Assembly: GCA_964539665.1 (NCBI GenBank) | Contig: CAZIKB010000008.1 | Span: 1 to 64,000 of the forward strand | Direction of reading: 5' to 3' | DNA length: 64,000 bases | DNA from: CAZIKB01 sp964539665 | GTDB taxonomy: Bacteria; Zhuqueibacterota; Zhuqueibacteria; Oceanimicrobiales; Oceanimicrobiaceae | In this document: positions 7,750 to 17,559 of the stretch, piece after piece | Layout: the number at the start of each line of letters is the position of its first letter | Numbering within the stretch: the first letter of the stretch is position 1 | Made by a program: the position numbers and the translations under genes | Notes under the pieces: model-generated | Told to the model about the DNA's origin: nothing | Databases searched by the model: none | What the model saw: the letters and a program-made list of their open reading frames with translations, nothing else

Positions 7750-10700
7750 TTATTCTTCCTCCTCTACCCAATTCTTGCGATTCTCCCAGCTCTTATAGAG
7801 AAAATAAATTGCTGGAATCACAATAAGCGTGAGCAATGTGGATGAAACCATACCGCCGACCATAGGCGCAGCAATTCGTTTCATAACGTCGGAGCCCGCT
7901 CCATGGCCCCACATGATGGGGATCAAACCGGCCATGGTGGAGACCACGGTCATGATTTTGGGACGTACACGATCCACAGCTCCTTCCATAATAGAGCCGT
8001 CTAAATGCTTAACAGTCACCATCTTTCCCTGATCTTTCCAATGCTTGAAAGCGTGATCAAGGTAAATTATCATCACCACACCGGTTTCGGCGGCAACTCC
8101 GGCCAGGGCGATAAACCCCACCGCCACTGCCACGCTGAAATTATAATCAAGAATATACATGAACCAGATGCCGCCTACCAGGGAAAATGGCAGGCTGCAC
8201 ATCACGATCAAGCTTTCTGTCAAATTTTTGAAATTCATAAAGAGCAGCACGAAGATGATTACCAGGGTGACCGGAATCACCAATTGCATCTTCTCTTTGG
8301 CGCGCTGCATATATTCGTATTGACCGCTCCAAATCAGAGTATAGCCTGTGGGCAGCTTTATACGCTCATCTACAATCTTCTGAGCATTTGTCACATACGT
8401 ACCGACATCGATATCTTTTATATCCACATAAATCCATGCCGTGCGCTTGGCATTTTCGCTCTTAATCCCCGGAGGACCTTTCTTAATTTCGATGTCAGCC
8501 ACCTGGCTGATAGGAATCTGGGCGCCGGTTGGCGTAGAAATAAGAACTCTTTTCAGCGCTTCGGGATTATCACGAAGTTCCCGGCTGTACCGCACGTTAA
8601 CCGGATAACGCTCCAGACCTTCTACGGTTTGAGTCACATTCATTCCGCCAATGGCGCTTTTGATGACATCTTGAATATCGCCGACATTCAGCCCGTAGCG
8701 CATCGCTTCTTCACGTTTGATTTTGAAATCGAGGTAATTGCCACCCACGGTTTTTTCCGGAAATACGCTCAATGTGCCGGGGACTTCCTGAATGACGCCA
8801 GCGACTTCCTGGGCTAAATCTGCCAGTACCTGTAAATCATTTCCCATAAGTTTGATGCCCACCGGCGTTTTAATACCGGTCGCAAGCATGTCGATGCGCG
8901 TTTTAATGGGCATGGTCCAGGCGTTTGTCAGACCTGGAAATTGGATGGCGGCATTCATTTCATCGATCAGCTTATCCGGCGTCATGCCGGGCCGCCACTC
9001 ATCTTCCGGTTTAAGCATAATCGTGGTTTCAATCATAGAAAGAGGTGCCGGGTCGGTAGCTGTTTCAGCCCGACCAATTTTGCCCAAAACATGGTGTACT
9101 TCCGGGAATTGCTTGATAATTTTATCGGTCTGCTGCAATAACTCCCGGGCTTTCGTGATGCTGATTCCCGGGTCAGTTGTGGGCATGTAGAGTAGGTCGC
9201 CTTCATAAAGAGGAGGCATAAATTCAGAGCCCAACTGGCTTAGTGGAAAAATCGTTATTCCCATAATGACAAAAGCAATAGCTAGCGTCGCTTTCTTGAA
9301 TTTCAGAACCCATGTTATCACCGGCCTGTAAATCCAAATCAGAAAACGACTCATTGGGTTCTTGCTTTCAGGCATTATATTGCCTCGAACCAAATAACCC
9401 AACAACACCGGCACAATGGTTATGGCCAAAAACGCCGAAGCACCCATTGCGTAGGTTTTTGTAAAAGCAAGCGGTTTGAACAAGCGGCCCTCTTGAGCTT
9501 CCAGCGCGAAAACCGGAAAAAAGGAAACCACGATAATTAGCAAAGAGTAAAATAATGCCGGGCCTACCTCTTTCGATGAATCGATGATGATTTGCCAATG
9601 GTCTTTCTTACCTTTGTCACGTTCAAGATGCTTGTGTGCATTCTCAATCATAACGATGGCTGCATCGACCATGACGCCAATAGCAATTGCGATACCACCC
9701 AGGGACATGATATTGGCATTGACGCCCTGCTTAAACATGATTATGAACGAAATGAGGATTGCAACAGGCAGGGTAAAAATAGCTACAAACGCACTGCGAA
9801 AATGCAAGAGAAAGATAATGCAAACAAGTGCAACAACTGCAATTTCTTCAATTAGTTTTCCGGTTAAATTGTCAATAGCCCGGTTTATCAATCCGGAGCG
9901 ATCGTAAACCTGAACAATCTCTACGCCTTCCGGCAAGCTTTTTTTGAGTTCTTCCAGGCGTGCTTTAACGCCGTTAATAGTCTTGAGCGCATTCTCGCCA
10001 AAACGCATAATCACTATGCCGCCAACGACCTCGCCTTCACCATTTAGTTCAGTCAGCCCGCGCCGCAACTCAGGGCCGAGGTGAATATTGGCCACATGCT
10101 TAAGCGTGATTGGCACACCGCGCGCATCCACGCCCAATGTAACTTTTTCCAAATCACTAATCGATTGAATATAGCCTAAACCGCGCACCATAAACTCGGT
10201 TTCACCCATCTCCAGCAGCCGCCCCCCAACATCGCTATTTGCCCTCTGAATCGCTTTGGTTACTTTTTGAAGAGGAATATTGTAAATGAGCAATTTATTC
10301 GGATCGACTTCAACCTGATATTGTTTCACATAGCCGCCGATACTCGCCACTTCGGAGACGCCTTTAACAGCGGTGAGCTCATAGCGCAGATACCAATCCT
10401 GGATGCTGCGCAGTTGAGCTAAGTCGTGTGTGTCGCTTTTCAAAACGTACTCATAAACCCAACCCACACCGGTGGCGTCCGGACCGAGACTCGGAGTAAT
10501 ACCCTGCGGCAGTTTATTTGAAACATAATTAAGATATTCCAGCACCCGGCTGCGCGCCCAGTACAGATCAGTCCCATCTTCGAAAATGATGTAAACCATG
10601 GAAAAGCCAAAAAAAGAATAGCCGCGTACTACCGTTGCGTACGGAACCGCTAACATAGAAGTGGTTAAAGGGTAAGTTACCTGGTCTTCAATCACCTGCG

Positions 10701-10872
10701 GCGCCTGCCCGGGATATTCGGTGTAAATGATAACCTGAACATCCGACAGGTCGGGTATTGCGTCAATCGGTGTTTGCAGCATGGCTACAACACCCAAAAG
10801 TATGGCAAATAGAGTTGCTAAAATAACCATGAAACGATTATTCACTGACCATTCTATAATTTTTTCTAACAT
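7750..10872 (-). CDS. cusA: CusA/CzcA-type heavy-metal RND efflux pump, inner-membrane subunit
   Basis: This 1040-aa protein is a full-length HME-RND transporter that drives metal export with the proton gradient as the inner-membrane part of a CusCBA tripartite pump. It starts with the typical LEKIIEWSVNNRFMVILAT helix; it has two large periplasmic loops, the TM4 proton-relay stretch GVMVDAAIVMIENAHKHLE, and GVAAETGVVMIIYLDHAF in the second half. The periplasmic segment RIDMLATGIKTP carries a Met at the position of the CusA substrate Met, favouring Cu(I)/Ag(I). GAGG precedes the start. Adjacent CusB- and CusC-like genes complete the pump. Confidence 0.93.
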   Translation of the reverse strand: MLEKIIEWSVNNRFMVILATLFAILLGVVAMLQTPIDAIPDLSDVQVIIYTEYPGQAPQVIEDQVTYPLTTSMLAVPYATVVRGYSFFGFSMVYIIFEDGTDLYWARSRVLEYLNYVSNKLPQGITPSLGPDATGVGWVYEYVLKSDTHDLAQLRSIQDWYLRYELTAVKGVSEVASIGGYVKQYQVEVDPNKLLIYNIPLQKVTKAIQRANSDVGGRLLEMGETEFMVRGLGYIQSISDLEKVTLGVDARGVPITLKHVANIHLGPELRRGLTELNGEGEVVGGIVIMRFGENALKTINGVKARLEELKKSLPEGVEIVQVYDRSGLINRAIDNLTGKLIEEIAVVALVCIIFLLHFRSAFVAIFTLPVAILISFIIMFKQGVNANIMSLGGIAIAIGVMVDAAIVMIENAHKHLERDKGKKDHWQIIIDSSKEVGPALFYSLLIIVVSFFPVFALEAQEGRLFKPLAFTKTYAMGASAFLAITIVPVLLGYLVRGNIMPESKNPMSRFLIWIYRPVITWVLKFKKATLAIAFVIMGITIFPLSQLGSEFMPPLYEGDLLYMPTTDPGISITKARELLQQTDKIIKQFPEVHHVLGKIGRAETATDPAPLSMIETTIMLKPEDEWRPGMTPDKLIDEMNAAIQFPGLTNAWTMPIKTRIDMLATGIKTPVGIKLMGNDLQVLADLAQEVAGVIQEVPGTLSVFPEKTVGGNYLDFKIKREEAMRYGLNVGDIQDVIKSAIGGMNVTQTVEGLERYPVNVRYSRELRDNPEALKRVLISTPTGAQIPISQVADIEIKKGPPGIKSENAKRTAWIYVDIKDIDVGTYVTNAQKIVDERIKLPTGYTLIWSGQYEYMQRAKEKMQLVIPVTLVIIFVLLFMNFKNLTESLIVMCSLPFSLVGGIWFMYILDYNFSVAVAVGFIALAGVAAETGVVMIIYLDHAFKHWKDQGKMVTVKHLDGSIMEGAVDRVRPKIMTVVSTMAGLIPIMWGHGAGSDVMKRIAAPMVGGMVSSTLLTLIVIPAIYFLYKSWENRKNWVEEEE

Positions 10873-10928
10873 TATTAGTCCTCACATATATTTTAATGTT
10901 CCGTTCAGAAATATCCTTATAATCCTGC

Positions 10929-11014
10929 TGGAGTAATGGAGTTTTGGATAAATGGACTCAATCTTCCCATAGAAATTTTTAAAATTCTCCAATACTCCAT
11001 AAATCCATTACTCC
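10929..11014. repeat. Hairpin repeat (family 'GGAGTAATGGAG') between cusB and cusA
   Basis: The stretch has inverted arms: CTGGAGTAATGGAGTTTTGG on the left and, about 45 nt later, CTCCAATACTCC / TCCATTACTCCGC on the right. It lies in the 185-nt gap between the cusB stop and the cusA start. Shared words (GGAGTAATGGA, AACTCCAT) recur at 28606-28667, so it is a dispersed palindromic repeat rather than a gene. In transcript it would form a strong stem between two pump genes and might tune their expression ratio. Confidence 0.65.
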
Positions 11015-11057
11015 GCAATTATCGATGAAATATTCAGTGAATATGAGCACCTGGAGC

Positions 11058-12533
11058 TCATTTGCGCGAATCCAGCATCTTTTGAATCGCTTCCCGTAAA
11101 CGACTTTCAGAATCCAAAAGAAATTGAGCGCTGGTAACAATGCGCTGACCTTCCTGTAATCCAGCAGCAACTTTAACTAAACCGCCATCTCCCTCAGGGC
11201 CTATCACAACGTCCTGCGGTTTAAATTTCCCGCCGCCAAGATCAATGAAAACTAAATTGCGTGTCCCTGACCGAATAATCGCTTCACTGGGAATCACCAG
11301 TTCATTATCGCCAGCTTTCGATTCGATAGATATATTAGCGTACATTTGCGGCTTTAATTCCAAAGCTGGATTTTCGAACACTAAACGAATTTTAACATCC
11401 CGGGTTTTAGAGTCCAGATATGGGTAGATATAATCTACTTTGCCCATAAAGGGTTTGCCTGGAATATATGGTAATTCCATGTGCACCGTTTGCCCTATTT
11501 TAATCCAGGGCAGTTCATATTCAAATATGTGTGCATAAACCCAGACAGTTGAAAGATCGGCTATTCGAAATAAATCCATGCCAGCTTTGATGTATGCTCC
11601 TTCCACGGCATTTTTATGGAAAACAATGCCGCCTGCTGGCGAGTAATGATTTAATGTTTTACGAACCTGGCCGGCGCTTTCCAAATTCTTGATTTGCGCA
11701 TCAGAAATATCCCAATATTTCAAACGCTGTTTTGCTGCATCCAAAAGGCTTTTAGCGCCCTGACTAACTTCTTCAAACTCGCTTTCAGCCAGCTTCTGCT
11801 GATTTTTATAGGCTAAAAGATACTCTTCCTGGGTGGCAACCAGCTCAGGCGAATAAATCGAAAAGAGTCGCTGGCCTTTTCTGACCAAATCACCTGTTCG
11901 ATTTACATAAAGCTTTTCAATCCAACCATCAAATTTAAGATTGACGATATAAAGGGTTTCTTCGTTATAATCAATATGCCCTACGGTTCGAATAACCCGG
12001 ATAAATGGCTGTCGTTTAACGTCAACCGTTCGAACCCCCATATTTTGTACCGTGACCGGATCAATAGAGATGGTCGACCCTGAACTAACTTCTTCCCCTT
12101 CATACACCGGAATGAGATCCATCCCCATAGGAGACTTTCCAGGTTTATCCGAAATGTAAGTGGGATCCATTGGGGCGCGCCAGTAAGCAATCTTTTTGTC
12201 TTTTTTCTTGACGTCATTTGCTTTGCCAACATCTGTCGTCATCGCACGATGCTCTTCTTCAGAGTGCTCAGGCTCTGCACTGGTAACTGCCATTGTCTCG
12301 GATTTCAATGGGGTTAATTTCATACCACAAATGGGGCAATTCCCCGGTTCTTCCAGGATTACCTGTGGGTGCATGCCGCAGGTCCAGAGCTGATTTTCAC
12401 CGGCAGCCGTTTCCTCGCTAGTATCATTTTTCCCACAAGCAATGAAAAAGGTAGTCGAGATTAGAAAGGTAAAAAAAAGCATTAATAAAACGGTATCGTA
12501 GGTTCTCTTTTTGCACAATTTTTGTCTAAACAT
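11058..12533 (-). CDS. cusB: CusB-type periplasmic adaptor (membrane fusion) protein with two heavy-metal-binding domains
   Basis: It links CusA to CusC and passes metal to the pump. The N-terminus is lipoprotein-like (FFIAC, Cys33). A heavy-metal-binding domain follows (about 50-77: WTCGMHPQ with C52, C66, C69) and then a second, Cys-less copy (about 117-144: YWRAPMDPTYISDKPGKSPM and GMDLIPVYEG). The adaptor body follows from about 155: barrel-sandwich and hairpin regions, and the C-terminal membrane-proximal domain ending near 488. GGAG lies 9 nt before the ATG. Metal type (Cu/Ag versus Co/Zn/Cd) is inferred from the CusA Met motif and nearby copA. Confidence 0.9.
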   Translation of the reverse strand: MFRQKLCKKRTYDTVLLMLFFTFLISTTFFIACGKNDTSEETAAGENQLWTCGMHPQVILEEPGNCPICGMKLTPLKSETMAVTSAEPEHSEEEHRAMTTDVGKANDVKKKDKKIAYWRAPMDPTYISDKPGKSPMGMDLIPVYEGEEVSSGSTISIDPVTVQNMGVRTVDVKRQPFIRVIRTVGHIDYNEETLYIVNLKFDGWIEKLYVNRTGDLVRKGQRLFSIYSPELVATQEEYLLAYKNQQKLAESEFEEVSQGAKSLLDAAKQRLKYWDISDAQIKNLESAGQVRKTLNHYSPAGGIVFHKNAVEGAYIKAGMDLFRIADLSTVWVYAHIFEYELPWIKIGQTVHMELPYIPGKPFMGKVDYIYPYLDSKTRDVKIRLVFENPALELKPQMYANISIESKAGDNELVIPSEAIIRSGTRNLVFIDLGGGKFKPQDVVIGPEGDGGLVKVAAGLQEGQRIVTSAQFLLDSESRLREAIQKMLDSRK

Positions 12534-12592
12534 GACTATGTTCTCCTAAATTAATATTTTAAAGCAAAATAATCTAAATTACCTTTAAATCA

Positions 12593-13864
12593 TTATGGCA
12601 ATTGGCCACCAACAGTTCGTTCCATGGCCGCTACTTGTTTCTGGTAATTCGACTGCTCTTTCACATATCCCAAATTCAGGTTCAAAAGCATGCGCTCGGC
12701 ATCTAATAGATTGAGAAAATCCAACCTGCCGGTTCGATAGCTGGCCATGGCCGACTCTAAGCTGCTTTCCGCTTGTATAAGTAGACCTTGTTCGTACAGG
12801 TCCAGGGTCTGACCAGATATTTGTATCTGATAATATAAATCTTTGATTTCCGATTTCACCTGATTTTCTAAATTTTCATAATAAAGTTTGTTTGACGAAA
12901 TCACCTCGTCTGCTTCTCGCACAGCAGCTTTGCGTTTACCAAGCCAAATTGGTAAGTTAATACCAACCATTAATGACCAGGCGTTCTTGCCAGCATCAGG
13001 CGCAACACTCATACCTCGTGAAATATCCACATAATTAGCTTGAAAATTGAAATCAGGGAAGTAATTCTTTTTTGCCAGGCTTTTCATAAATTCACTTTTG
13101 CCAATCATTGCCTGTACTGCTTGCAGCTCTTCCCGTTGTGACATTGCTTGTGTGACTAAAGCTTCTTCATCCAATTGGATTCTGCTGGAATCTATCATGG
13201 CTGCCTGGCTCAGCTCCGTATTCTGCGGACTATCTAATAGTGCTTTTATGCGGGCTGCCGCTCCTCGTCGCATCTTCTCAAATCCAAGCCTATTTTTTAT
13301 AACGTTAGAAATTTCTACCTGTGATTTGAGCACGTTAGCTTGAATGCCCTGACCCGTAGCGTACTTTTGTTCTGCCACCCGGGTAAAATCCTGTAAAAGC
13401 GACAGGTATTCAGTCAAAGTCGCAATGGACTGATCAATCCAATACAAATCAAAGTACGCCTGTTTAACTTTAAATGTAACATCTCTTTTTGTTGCTTCAT
13501 ATCTTTGTTGTTCAGCCAACGCGTCCTGACCGGCCATTTTGCTCTTTAAGCCCAGTTTCCCTGGAAAAGGAATTCTTTGAGAGAGGACGAATACGTTCTC
13601 CTGTGGTCCTACCCGTGTTTCCACGCTGGAGCCAAAACGCGCATAACTGAGCATGGGATCCGGCATCGCTGATACTTGCGAGGGTCTTTGAAGGTATGCT
13701 CGCCATTTCCGTTCAGCCGATTGAATTTCCGGGTTTTTTTCCAAAGCCTCCTGAATCAGTTGTTCTAATGAGAGAAAACGTCCATTTTCCTGTGCTACGG
13801 AAAAATCGACTAAAGAGGTAATTGAAAAGAACATTAGCGTCCAACCAATAATAATTTTTATCAT
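12593..13864 (-). CDS. cusC: TolC/CusC-family outer-membrane efflux channel
   Basis: After a signal peptide (MIKIIIGWTLMFFSITSLVD, then FSVAQ) come two long-helix repeats of the outer-membrane efflux protein family, e.g. LEQLIQEALEKNPEIQSAERKW and the second-half DEVISSNKLYYENLENQVKSEIKDLYYQIQ. It supplies the outer-membrane exit duct for CusAB. GAGG six nt upstream supports ATG 13864; an in-frame ATG lies 18 nt further upstream without a ribosome site. There is no lipobox Cys, unlike E. coli CusC. It is the first pump gene of the operon. Confidence 0.87.
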   Translation of the reverse strand: MIKIIIGWTLMFFSITSLVDFSVAQENGRFLSLEQLIQEALEKNPEIQSAERKWRAYLQRPSQVSAMPDPMLSYARFGSSVETRVGPQENVFVLSQRIPFPGKLGLKSKMAGQDALAEQQRYEATKRDVTFKVKQAYFDLYWIDQSIATLTEYLSLLQDFTRVAEQKYATGQGIQANVLKSQVEISNVIKNRLGFEKMRRGAAARIKALLDSPQNTELSQAAMIDSSRIQLDEEALVTQAMSQREELQAVQAMIGKSEFMKSLAKKNYFPDFNFQANYVDISRGMSVAPDAGKNAWSLMVGINLPIWLGKRKAAVREADEVISSNKLYYENLENQVKSEIKDLYYQIQISGQTLDLYEQGLLIQAESSLESAMASYRTGRLDFLNLLDAERMLLNLNLGYVKEQSNYQKQVAAMERTVGGQLP

Positions 13865-14096
13865 TTTCTGCCTCACACACATTCGTAATTAAATTAATTA
13901 CATTTTATAATATCAGAACCAAATACTGCTAAATAAATTTCTTTTTCTTTGATTACTTTAAATATAGCAATCAAATAAACAAAAACAAACTATTAATTTA
14001 TAACATAATCAATAACTTAGTCTAACAAGTAAATGAAATTACTACTAAAATAAATGAATTTTTATAAATAAGATATTTGGGAAATCTATGAAAAGA

Positions 14097-14504
14097 TCAA
14101 ATGAGATATGCTGAGATGAGGATGTATATTCTTTTATCAGAAGATGAACCTGGTTGAAATATAATGTTAAAATTTGATTCAAATAATGAAGGTTTGAATA
14201 AGAACTTATTTAAATGTGAAATGCTTTCAGATTTAGCATTATTTTCTTTTAAATTGGGTGCAGGATCAAAAAAAGACTTAATAAAAGGTATTTCTGAATT
14301 TTGATAACTGAACATGCCGCATCCACAGGGCTGAGACGATATACTTTCCTTATTTTTTTCAATAGCTGAGTTAATAGCAGAGCAACAGGCCCTTTTCACC
14401 ATCGTGGGATTGGTCATGCAAGAATTTTGATAGCCAGCCGGTATATTCACTATCAGGATGAGTAAAAATATAAATAGTGTGATTGTTTTATTATATCTGG
14501 TCAT
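14097..14504 (-). CDS. Small secreted Cys-rich protein, copper-locus paralogue B (ends SAYLI)
   Basis: A signal peptide (TLFIFLLILIVNIPAG) is followed by NSCMTN, RACCSA and PCGCGMF and a long linker, ending YILISAYLI. The Cys arrangement and C-terminus match the protein at 7166-7576 although overall identity looks low. It is the first gene of the copper locus and is divergent from the Lrp gene. Function is unknown; presence at both ends of cusCBA argues for a dedicated accessory role such as periplasmic copper capture. Confidence 0.5.
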   Translation of the reverse strand: MTRYNKTITLFIFLLILIVNIPAGYQNSCMTNPTMVKRACCSAINSAIEKNKESISSQPCGCGMFSYQNSEIPFIKSFFDPAPNLKENNAKSESISHLNKFLFKPSLFESNFNIIFQPGSSSDKRIYILISAYLI

Positions 14505-14657
14505 TTTACCTTTCTTTTTTCAATTAGACACTATAACGTTTTTGGATTTGGAATTGTTCCATTATAAGCAATAAGTGTGATAGAATCCATTTATAATGGT
14601 TTTTATTAAATTAGAATTAATTGCCATTCAATGGAACTTGATTCCAATAACATGCGT

Positions 14658-14689
14658 ATAGTAATATATATTAACTATATTATTACTAT
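14658..14689. promoter_or_regulatory. AT-rich palindrome upstream of the Lrp-type gene (candidate operator)
   Basis: ATAGTAATATATA and TATATTATTACTAT form an imperfect 32-nt dyad ending 14 nt before the Lrp-family start codon. Lrp/AsnC regulators commonly bind AT-rich dyads and repress their own genes, so autoregulation is likely; it also faces the divergent copper locus. Confidence 0.45.
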
Positions 14690-14703
14690 TCGTAGGTTTC
14701 AAA

Positions 14704-15162
14704 ATGAATGAAGTTGACGGCAAAATTATCGATATGTTGACTATAGATGCACGTACACCGCATGCACAAATTGCTGAAGAAGTCGGATTATCTCGGCCGG
14801 CTGTTACAGAACGAGTAAAAAAATTGGAAAACACCGACATCATCAAAGGGTACAGCGCTATTCTCAATCCAGCGGCTTTGGGGCAAGCCATAACTGCTTT
14901 CATTTCGGCCAAGCATCCTGGAATTCCTGCCGAGGAAACTCAGGAAGCCCTTAAGAGATTGTCGGATAGCAAAGAAATTCTGGAAATTCACACCATTGCT
15001 GGAGAAGACTGCTTCTTTATCAAAGTACGCACAGCCGGCATGGCGTCATTAAACAACATCGTCAATAGCTTAAAAAAATCTCCTCTCAACATGATTACCA
15101 AAACAACCATTGTGCTCGAAACTTACTTTGAGAAAGTTGGAGGCACTATGCTGACACCCTGA
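14704..15162 (+). CDS. Lrp/AsnC-family transcriptional regulator
   Basis: It is 152 aa with an N-terminal winged HTH (about 1-60: VDGKIIDMLTIDARTPHAQI, then SRPAVTERVKKLE) and a C-terminal RAM/ligand domain (about 65-145) with the typical IAGEDCFFIKVRT strand. Such regulators respond to amino acids. The next gene downstream encodes an EamA-type exporter, a frequent Lrp target, so amino-acid export control is inferred. An AT-rich palindrome lies just upstream. Confidence 0.88.
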   Translation: MNEVDGKIIDMLTIDARTPHAQIAEEVGLSRPAVTERVKKLENTDIIKGYSAILNPAALGQAITAFISAKHPGIPAEETQEALKRLSDSKEILEIHTIAGEDCFFIKVRTAGMASLNNIVNSLKKSPLNMITKTTIVLETYFEKVGGTMLTP

Positions 15163-15267
15163 AATTAGTGATAATTCGTTTAATTACCGTGTACTTTTTC
15201 CTTTCCATTGGGTAACATAAAACAAAATGCAATTAGTCAGCAACAATAATAAATTCAAAATACCAAA

Positions 15268-16173
15268 ATGAACAAAAATGAAAACATAAAGGCGTATGCT
15301 GCCTGGAGCGCGGTTTGCTTTTTCTGGGGTACAACATATTTAGCCATTCGTATCGGAGTTGGCGTGCTGCCCCCCGCCCTGTTCGCAGGAGTTCGCTTTT
15401 TTATAGCTGGATTGATATTTATCAGCTTTTTGTTGTTTAGAGGCTACTCACTACCGAGCCGAAGAGACTTGATAGACATAGCCATAGTGGGAATTTCACT
15501 TTTAGCTGTTGCAAATGGTACAGTAGTGTGGGGTTTACAGTGGGTACCAAGCGGTTTAGCAGCGCTCATTGTATCTACGCTGCCTTTTTGGATTGTGGGA
15601 ATCGAATCTGCCTTACCTCACGGCGATAAACTGAATATTAAAAAAGTTGCCGGAATCCTTGTTGGATTTTCAGGCATAGTACTTTTACTATGGCCCGACA
15701 TAAAAGGCTCGATAGATCCGGCCTATCTAAAAGGTATTTTTGCAATATTTATTGCTCCAATGGCCTGGGGAGCCGGCTCAATTTATTCAAAGTATCGAAA
15801 AATAAAAACGCGCCCGCTGATGTCGGCTGCTATTCAGATGCTCATTGCAGGAGTAATTCTAATAATTGTTGGAACCATTAATGGTGAATTCAATCGATTT
15901 ACATTTAGTCTGTCAGGTTTGGCAGCTATTGGCTATCTCACAGTTTTTGGATCTATTGTCGGGTATGGATCTTATATCTACGCCCTGGACAAGTTACCTG
16001 CATCAATTGTTTCCATGTATGCATATATAAATCCTGTAATAGCAGTATTTTTGGGCTGGCTGGTACTCGGCGAACGACTGGATTGGTTTATTATTACAGC
16101 TACAGCAGTTATTCTGTTAGGCGTAATGCTGGTTAAAACATCTGCAAAAAAATCCGTTACAAAACTGCTGTAA
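15268..16173 (+). CDS. EamA-family (DMT superfamily) transporter
   Basis: Ten hydrophobic helices form two EamA repeats: WSAVCFFWGTTYLAIRIGV at the start of the first and FAIFIAPMAWGAGSIYSKY in the second. The C-terminus is short and basic. Length (301 aa) is normal for the family, which exports amino acids or other metabolites across the inner membrane. It follows the Lrp-type regulator on the same strand by about 100 nt. Substrate cannot be named. Confidence 0.85.
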   Translation: MNKNENIKAYAAWSAVCFFWGTTYLAIRIGVGVLPPALFAGVRFFIAGLIFISFLLFRGYSLPSRRDLIDIAIVGISLLAVANGTVVWGLQWVPSGLAALIVSTLPFWIVGIESALPHGDKLNIKKVAGILVGFSGIVLLLWPDIKGSIDPAYLKGIFAIFIAPMAWGAGSIYSKYRKIKTRPLMSAAIQMLIAGVILIIVGTINGEFNRFTFSLSGLAAIGYLTVFGSIVGYGSYIYALDKLPASIVSMYAYINPVIAVFLGWLVLGERLDWFIITATAVILLGVMLVKTSAKKSVTKLL

Positions 16174-16232
16174 ATGCCAAAAAGATGCTTCAAAAGAGCG
16201 GGAATTTAATTTAAACGTATGCGACACACAGT

Positions 16233-17381
16233 TTAAAATTCTAATTTCTCTGCGGCATCAGGAGGTTTGTAATCCAATGGTAGCACTTCGGCGAATCTTT
16301 CCCATGCCCAGTAACCATAAGTTTCAAAGTTAAATAGTCCGCCTACACGATTGCCAGACGAATTAACAGTTACAGAGCCAACAGGCAAGTTAATCCAGGA
16401 GGTTTGTTTAAGAACTTTCCTGACTTCACTACCCCAAAAAAGTCTATAATTATAGAAGTTCCTTTCTTCCAATTCATTTTTGTAAACTATTTTAAGATAA
16501 TCAGTAAATGAAATTTTTCTTTCAAAATGAGAGAGTGTATCAATCATATCGGCTGGTACCGGTTGAAGAAAATTAGTATTGTTGATGTCATTCCAATATG
16601 GGTAATCAGTTTGATACATTTCATATCCTTCTTCAACCAACCTGCCTGCAACCATTGAACTCAGAAAATGTCTAATAGATCCTTTGTAAGCTTGCAGACG
16701 TTTTTTGTGCCAGGTCTGTTTCATCTCTTCATTTTCAGGAGTGAGTTCTTTGAATTGAGTTTGTAATAAGTATCGCATTTTTCCATTTTCATTCGCCATA
16801 AAATCTATTATATAAAATAAAATCTGATATCCAAGAGCCCAGTTCTCAAATTTAAGCCAACTAATGGCTTTTGCAGAAAACTCCCCAGTCATATTACTAA
16901 CCTTAAAATCCAGAACTTCAGGATTTAAAATTTTACATTTAGATGCATTTTCAGATGTTCCAACAAAGAATTTCTTAAACTTTTTCAAGTTTTTTTGCCA
17001 ATTATTTGGTTGGATTCCAACAATCTCAACTTCTCCGAGTTTAAGGACCCTGAGTTTTAATCTGAAATTATTTTTCACATCAACAGGCTGGGCTAATCTA
17101 ATAGACTTCTTTTGCATATGATAGCCAATCATTGAAACAACGATTTCATAAGTTCCTAACAGTACATCCGGTATATAGTAAAATCCTTTTTTATCCGTTG
17201 CACCGCCAAGTGTGGTATTGTTGAGAAAAACATTAACCCCAACAAGCGGGCTGTTGTCAGAGTCATCTTTTACATAGCCAGATAATGTAATCTCCGGAAA
17301 GGTCTGAGATGACACTGGATTGCCAGTGAAATAAAAAGTCGCACAAATAACAATATTAAATTTTACAATAGCACGTTTCAT
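16233..17381 (-). CDS. Secreted protein with N-terminal carboxypeptidase-regulatory-like (CarbopepD_reg_2) domain
   Basis: A signal peptide (ATFYFTGNPVSSQ) is followed by a beta-sandwich domain at about 30-115: LSGYVKDDSDNSPLVGVNVF, then GGATDKKGFYYIPDVLLGTY and VSMIGYH, the classic CarbopepD_reg_2 pattern used at the N-termini of Bacteroidota-type outer-membrane proteins. The remaining 265 residues are unrecognised, rich in Trp/Tyr, and too short for a TonB-dependent barrel. Probable cell-envelope protein; function unknown. Confidence 0.65.
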   Translation of the reverse strand: MKRAIVKFNIVICATFYFTGNPVSSQTFPEITLSGYVKDDSDNSPLVGVNVFLNNTTLGGATDKKGFYYIPDVLLGTYEIVVSMIGYHMQKKSIRLAQPVDVKNNFRLKLRVLKLGEVEIVGIQPNNWQKNLKKFKKFFVGTSENASKCKILNPEVLDFKVSNMTGEFSAKAISWLKFENWALGYQILFYIIDFMANENGKMRYLLQTQFKELTPENEEMKQTWHKKRLQAYKGSIRHFLSSMVAGRLVEEGYEMYQTDYPYWNDINNTNFLQPVPADMIDTLSHFERKISFTDYLKIVYKNELEERNFYNYRLFWGSEVRKVLKQTSWINLPVGSVTVNSSGNRVGGLFNFETYGYWAWERFAEVLPLDYKPPDAAEKLEF

Positions 17382-17559
17382 ATAACAGGTAATTTACAGC
17401 TATGACGTCTTTCTTATCAGTATTCCTGGAATCATCCTCTTTGTGAAAATTACATAAACGTAATAGTAAAATAAATATTAATTACATTATTTGCAAGAAA
17501 TTTTATACTTTGACTTGGCAAGAATATTAGGACATGAAATTTGAGAAATTGGAAAGTAT

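Noticed and set aside
8005..9190. Long plus-strand ORFs inside cusA
   Set aside because: Shadow frames of a strongly conserved RND gene; no family resemblance.
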